From assembly GCF_001583495.1 (NCBI RefSeq), contig NZ_LQAQ01000015.1, positions 420,637-484,636 of the forward strand: a stretch of 64,000 nucleotides of DNA, in the 5' to 3' direction. Every line of letters starts with the position of its first letter. Position 1 is the stretch's first letter. Below the pieces are notes generated by a model, which saw only the letters and a list, made by a program, of their open reading frames with translations, did not search any database and was not told the DNA's origin. The position numbers and the translations under genes were made by a program. This document shows, in pieces, positions 63,215 through 64,000 of the stretch. Source of the stretch: Flammeovirga sp. SJP92. GTDB lineage: Bacteria > Bacteroidota > Bacteroidia > Cytophagales > Flammeovirgaceae.

Positions 63215-63649
63215 ATGAAATCTATAACCCTATTCTTTACCTCCCTGTTATTATTCTCGAACATGCTTTTTGCAGACAATGCAGAGGATGAAAAAAACAG
63301 GAACAAAAACTATGATGCTTCAAATGCTCCTAAACTAAAAACAGCACCTTTCACCAGAGGCATTGGTGATGACGCCACTTTGGAGTTGTTTACTGAAGGA
63401 AAGCATAAAATGCTGATCGACCGTCAAACTGAAAATATTCTTTTCGACAAATTAGTTGAAGGAAAGGATTTTGTTCGTGTGTATACGGATTACAGTGATG
63501 GTCAGAAAGCAATGATTATCTGGCAAGCACAGAAAACAAAGAAGAAGTCTGAAGAGGTAAAATGGAAAATTTATACTTATAAGTATTTCCCTTCTCTTGG
63601 ATGGAGACCTGTAGATAATCAAACAACTCAGGTTAAATCTTTTAAATAA
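63215..63649 (+). CDS. Small secreted protein of unknown function
   Basis: A 144-residue protein with a signal peptide (about 1-21, ending LFADN) and a beta-rich mature part, mildly basic near the C terminus. No recognised family. It ends at a strong terminator, just before an insertion sequence. Confidence 0.6.
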   Translation: MKSITLFFTSLLLFSNMLFADNAEDEKNRNKNYDASNAPKLKTAPFTRGIGDDATLELFTEGKHKMLIDRQTENILFDKLVEGKDFVRVYTDYSDGQKAMIIWQAQKTKKKSEEVKWKIYTYKYFPSLGWRPVDNQTTQVKSFK

Positions 63650-63662
63650 AATTTTTGAGTAT

Positions 63663-63707
63663 AAAAAAGCGGTCTTGGATGATGATATCCAAGACCGCTT
63701 TTTTTAT
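63663..63707 (+). terminator. Rho-independent terminator
   Basis: A stem of 18 pairs (63663-63680 with 63687-63704) with a 6-base loop and T run. The insertion sequence begins just after it. Confidence 0.95.
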
Positions 63708-63732
63708 TTAAATGTAAAGTGTAAAGTCCTAA

Positions 63733-63761
63733 AATAACGATACACTAAAACAATCGTTATT
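63733..63761 (+). repeat. Hairpin abutting the transposase start codon
   Basis: A perfect 9-base inverted repeat (63733-63741 and 63753-63761) with an 11-base loop ends immediately before the OrfA ATG at 63762. In transcripts entering from outside it would mask the translation start, a device known from several insertion sequences. Confidence 0.6.
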
Positions 63762-64000
63762 ATGGAAGACAATAAAAGTCAATATGTTAAAAGAACTCAG
63801 AAGGATTATTCAATGTCCTTAAAACTTCAAATTGTCTCAGAAGTTGAAAGTGGTCAATTAAGTTTAAAAGGAGCTACACGTAAATATGGAATACAGGGAG
63901 ATAGAACAGTAAAGGTTTGGTTACAAAAATATGGTAACTTTGACTGGAACCATAAAGTCAGTACCATGAAGAAGAAAACACCTGAACAAGAACTGTTAGA
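63762..64000 (+). CDS. IS3-family transposase OrfA (3' end outside window)
   Basis: The N-terminal 79 codons of a helix-turn-helix transposase subunit. The pattern QKDYSMSLKLQIVSEVESGQ, GATRKYGIQGDRTVKVWLQKYG and DWNHK is typical of OrfA of Bacteroidota IS3-type elements, which binds the inverted repeats and is joined to OrfB by frameshifting. The window ends within the gene, so intactness is unknown. Confidence 0.85.
   Translation, partial: MEDNKSQYVKRTQKDYSMSLKLQIVSEVESGQLSLKGATRKYGIQGDRTVKVWLQKYGNFDWNHKVSTMKKKTPEQELL

Larger units (their letters stand above)
63717..64000 (+). mobile_element. IS3-family insertion sequence, left end (truncated by window)
   Basis: The element is recognised from its OrfA. 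Its left end is probably near 63717-63719, where TGTAAAGTGTAAAG begins just after the terminator; IS3-family ends commonly start with TG. The right end, OrfB and target duplication lie outside the window, so the boundary is not certain. Confidence 0.65.

Overview
The window looks like chromosomal DNA of a marine-type Bacteroidota, most likely class Cytophagia near Flammeovirga. That placement is inference. It rests on strong A+T richness, Bacteroidota-type promoter motifs (TAnnTTTG near -7), lack of strong Shine-Dalgarno sites, a type IX secretion (T9SS) C-terminal signal on a large secreted phosphatase, Bacteroidota-type lipoproteins, a SusA/SusB-like alpha-glucan enzyme set and a saproxanthin-type carotenoid operon. 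I saw no rRNA, tRNA or CRISPR array.

Layout. 1-7.2 kb: the end of a polytopic membrane protein, a T9SS-exported metallophosphoesterase, a membrane protein and a DUF1338 oxygenase. 7.2-11 kb: a UbiA prenyltransferase and polA in one minus-strand unit. 11-14.1 kb: an unusual pair, a protein resembling the methyltransferase and specificity half of a Type ISP restriction enzyme with unrecognisable catalytic motifs, convergent with a HIRAN-domain protein. 14.2-19.5 kb: a DUF1684 protein, an EamA transporter, a membrane sensor without output domain, a SPOR-like protein and a PspA/YbjN-like pair. 19.7-26.3 kb: eukaryotic-type glycogen synthase (GT3), an acyl-CoA dehydrogenase, bamA and uppS. 26.5-28.4 kb: TRAP transporter permeases without a binding protein.

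28.4-34.8 kb: a minus-strand carotenoid operon (crtI, crtB, idi, crtD-like, cruF-like, crtZ, fused lycopene cyclase). Its gene content predicts a monocyclic 1'-hydroxylated xanthophyll such as saproxanthin. 34.9-43.5 kb: a glycosidase lipoprotein, selO, pyrF, fabH, a degenerate HATPase membrane protein and a radical SAM/SPASM protein. 43.7-47 kb: a WYL regulator followed closely by an AcpH-type phosphodiesterase, a K+ channel, a SiaC-family protein and a small membrane protein. 47-50 kb: a GH97 alpha-glucosidase lipoprotein with an exported EEP-family hydrolase.

50.3-56.9 kb is the most unusual region. A 1362-residue cytosol-type protein with an annexin-like repeat, a LysM-like segment, a beta-rich core and a coiled coil overlaps a leucine-rich-repeat lipoprotein by 20 bases, and short apparent coding relics lie on both sides. 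It has the look of an injected effector with a partner or immunity protein, but no function is proven. 56.9 kb to the end: SuhB-like phosphatase, small lipoproteins, a SusA-like GH13 amylase, a YheT-type hydrolase with a GNAT acetyltransferase, a small secreted protein, and the start of an IS3-family insertion sequence that runs off the window.

Two LacI-type operator-like palindromes, in front of glycogen synthase and in the selO/glycosidase intergenic region, hint at sugar-linked control of glycogen and glucan metabolism.
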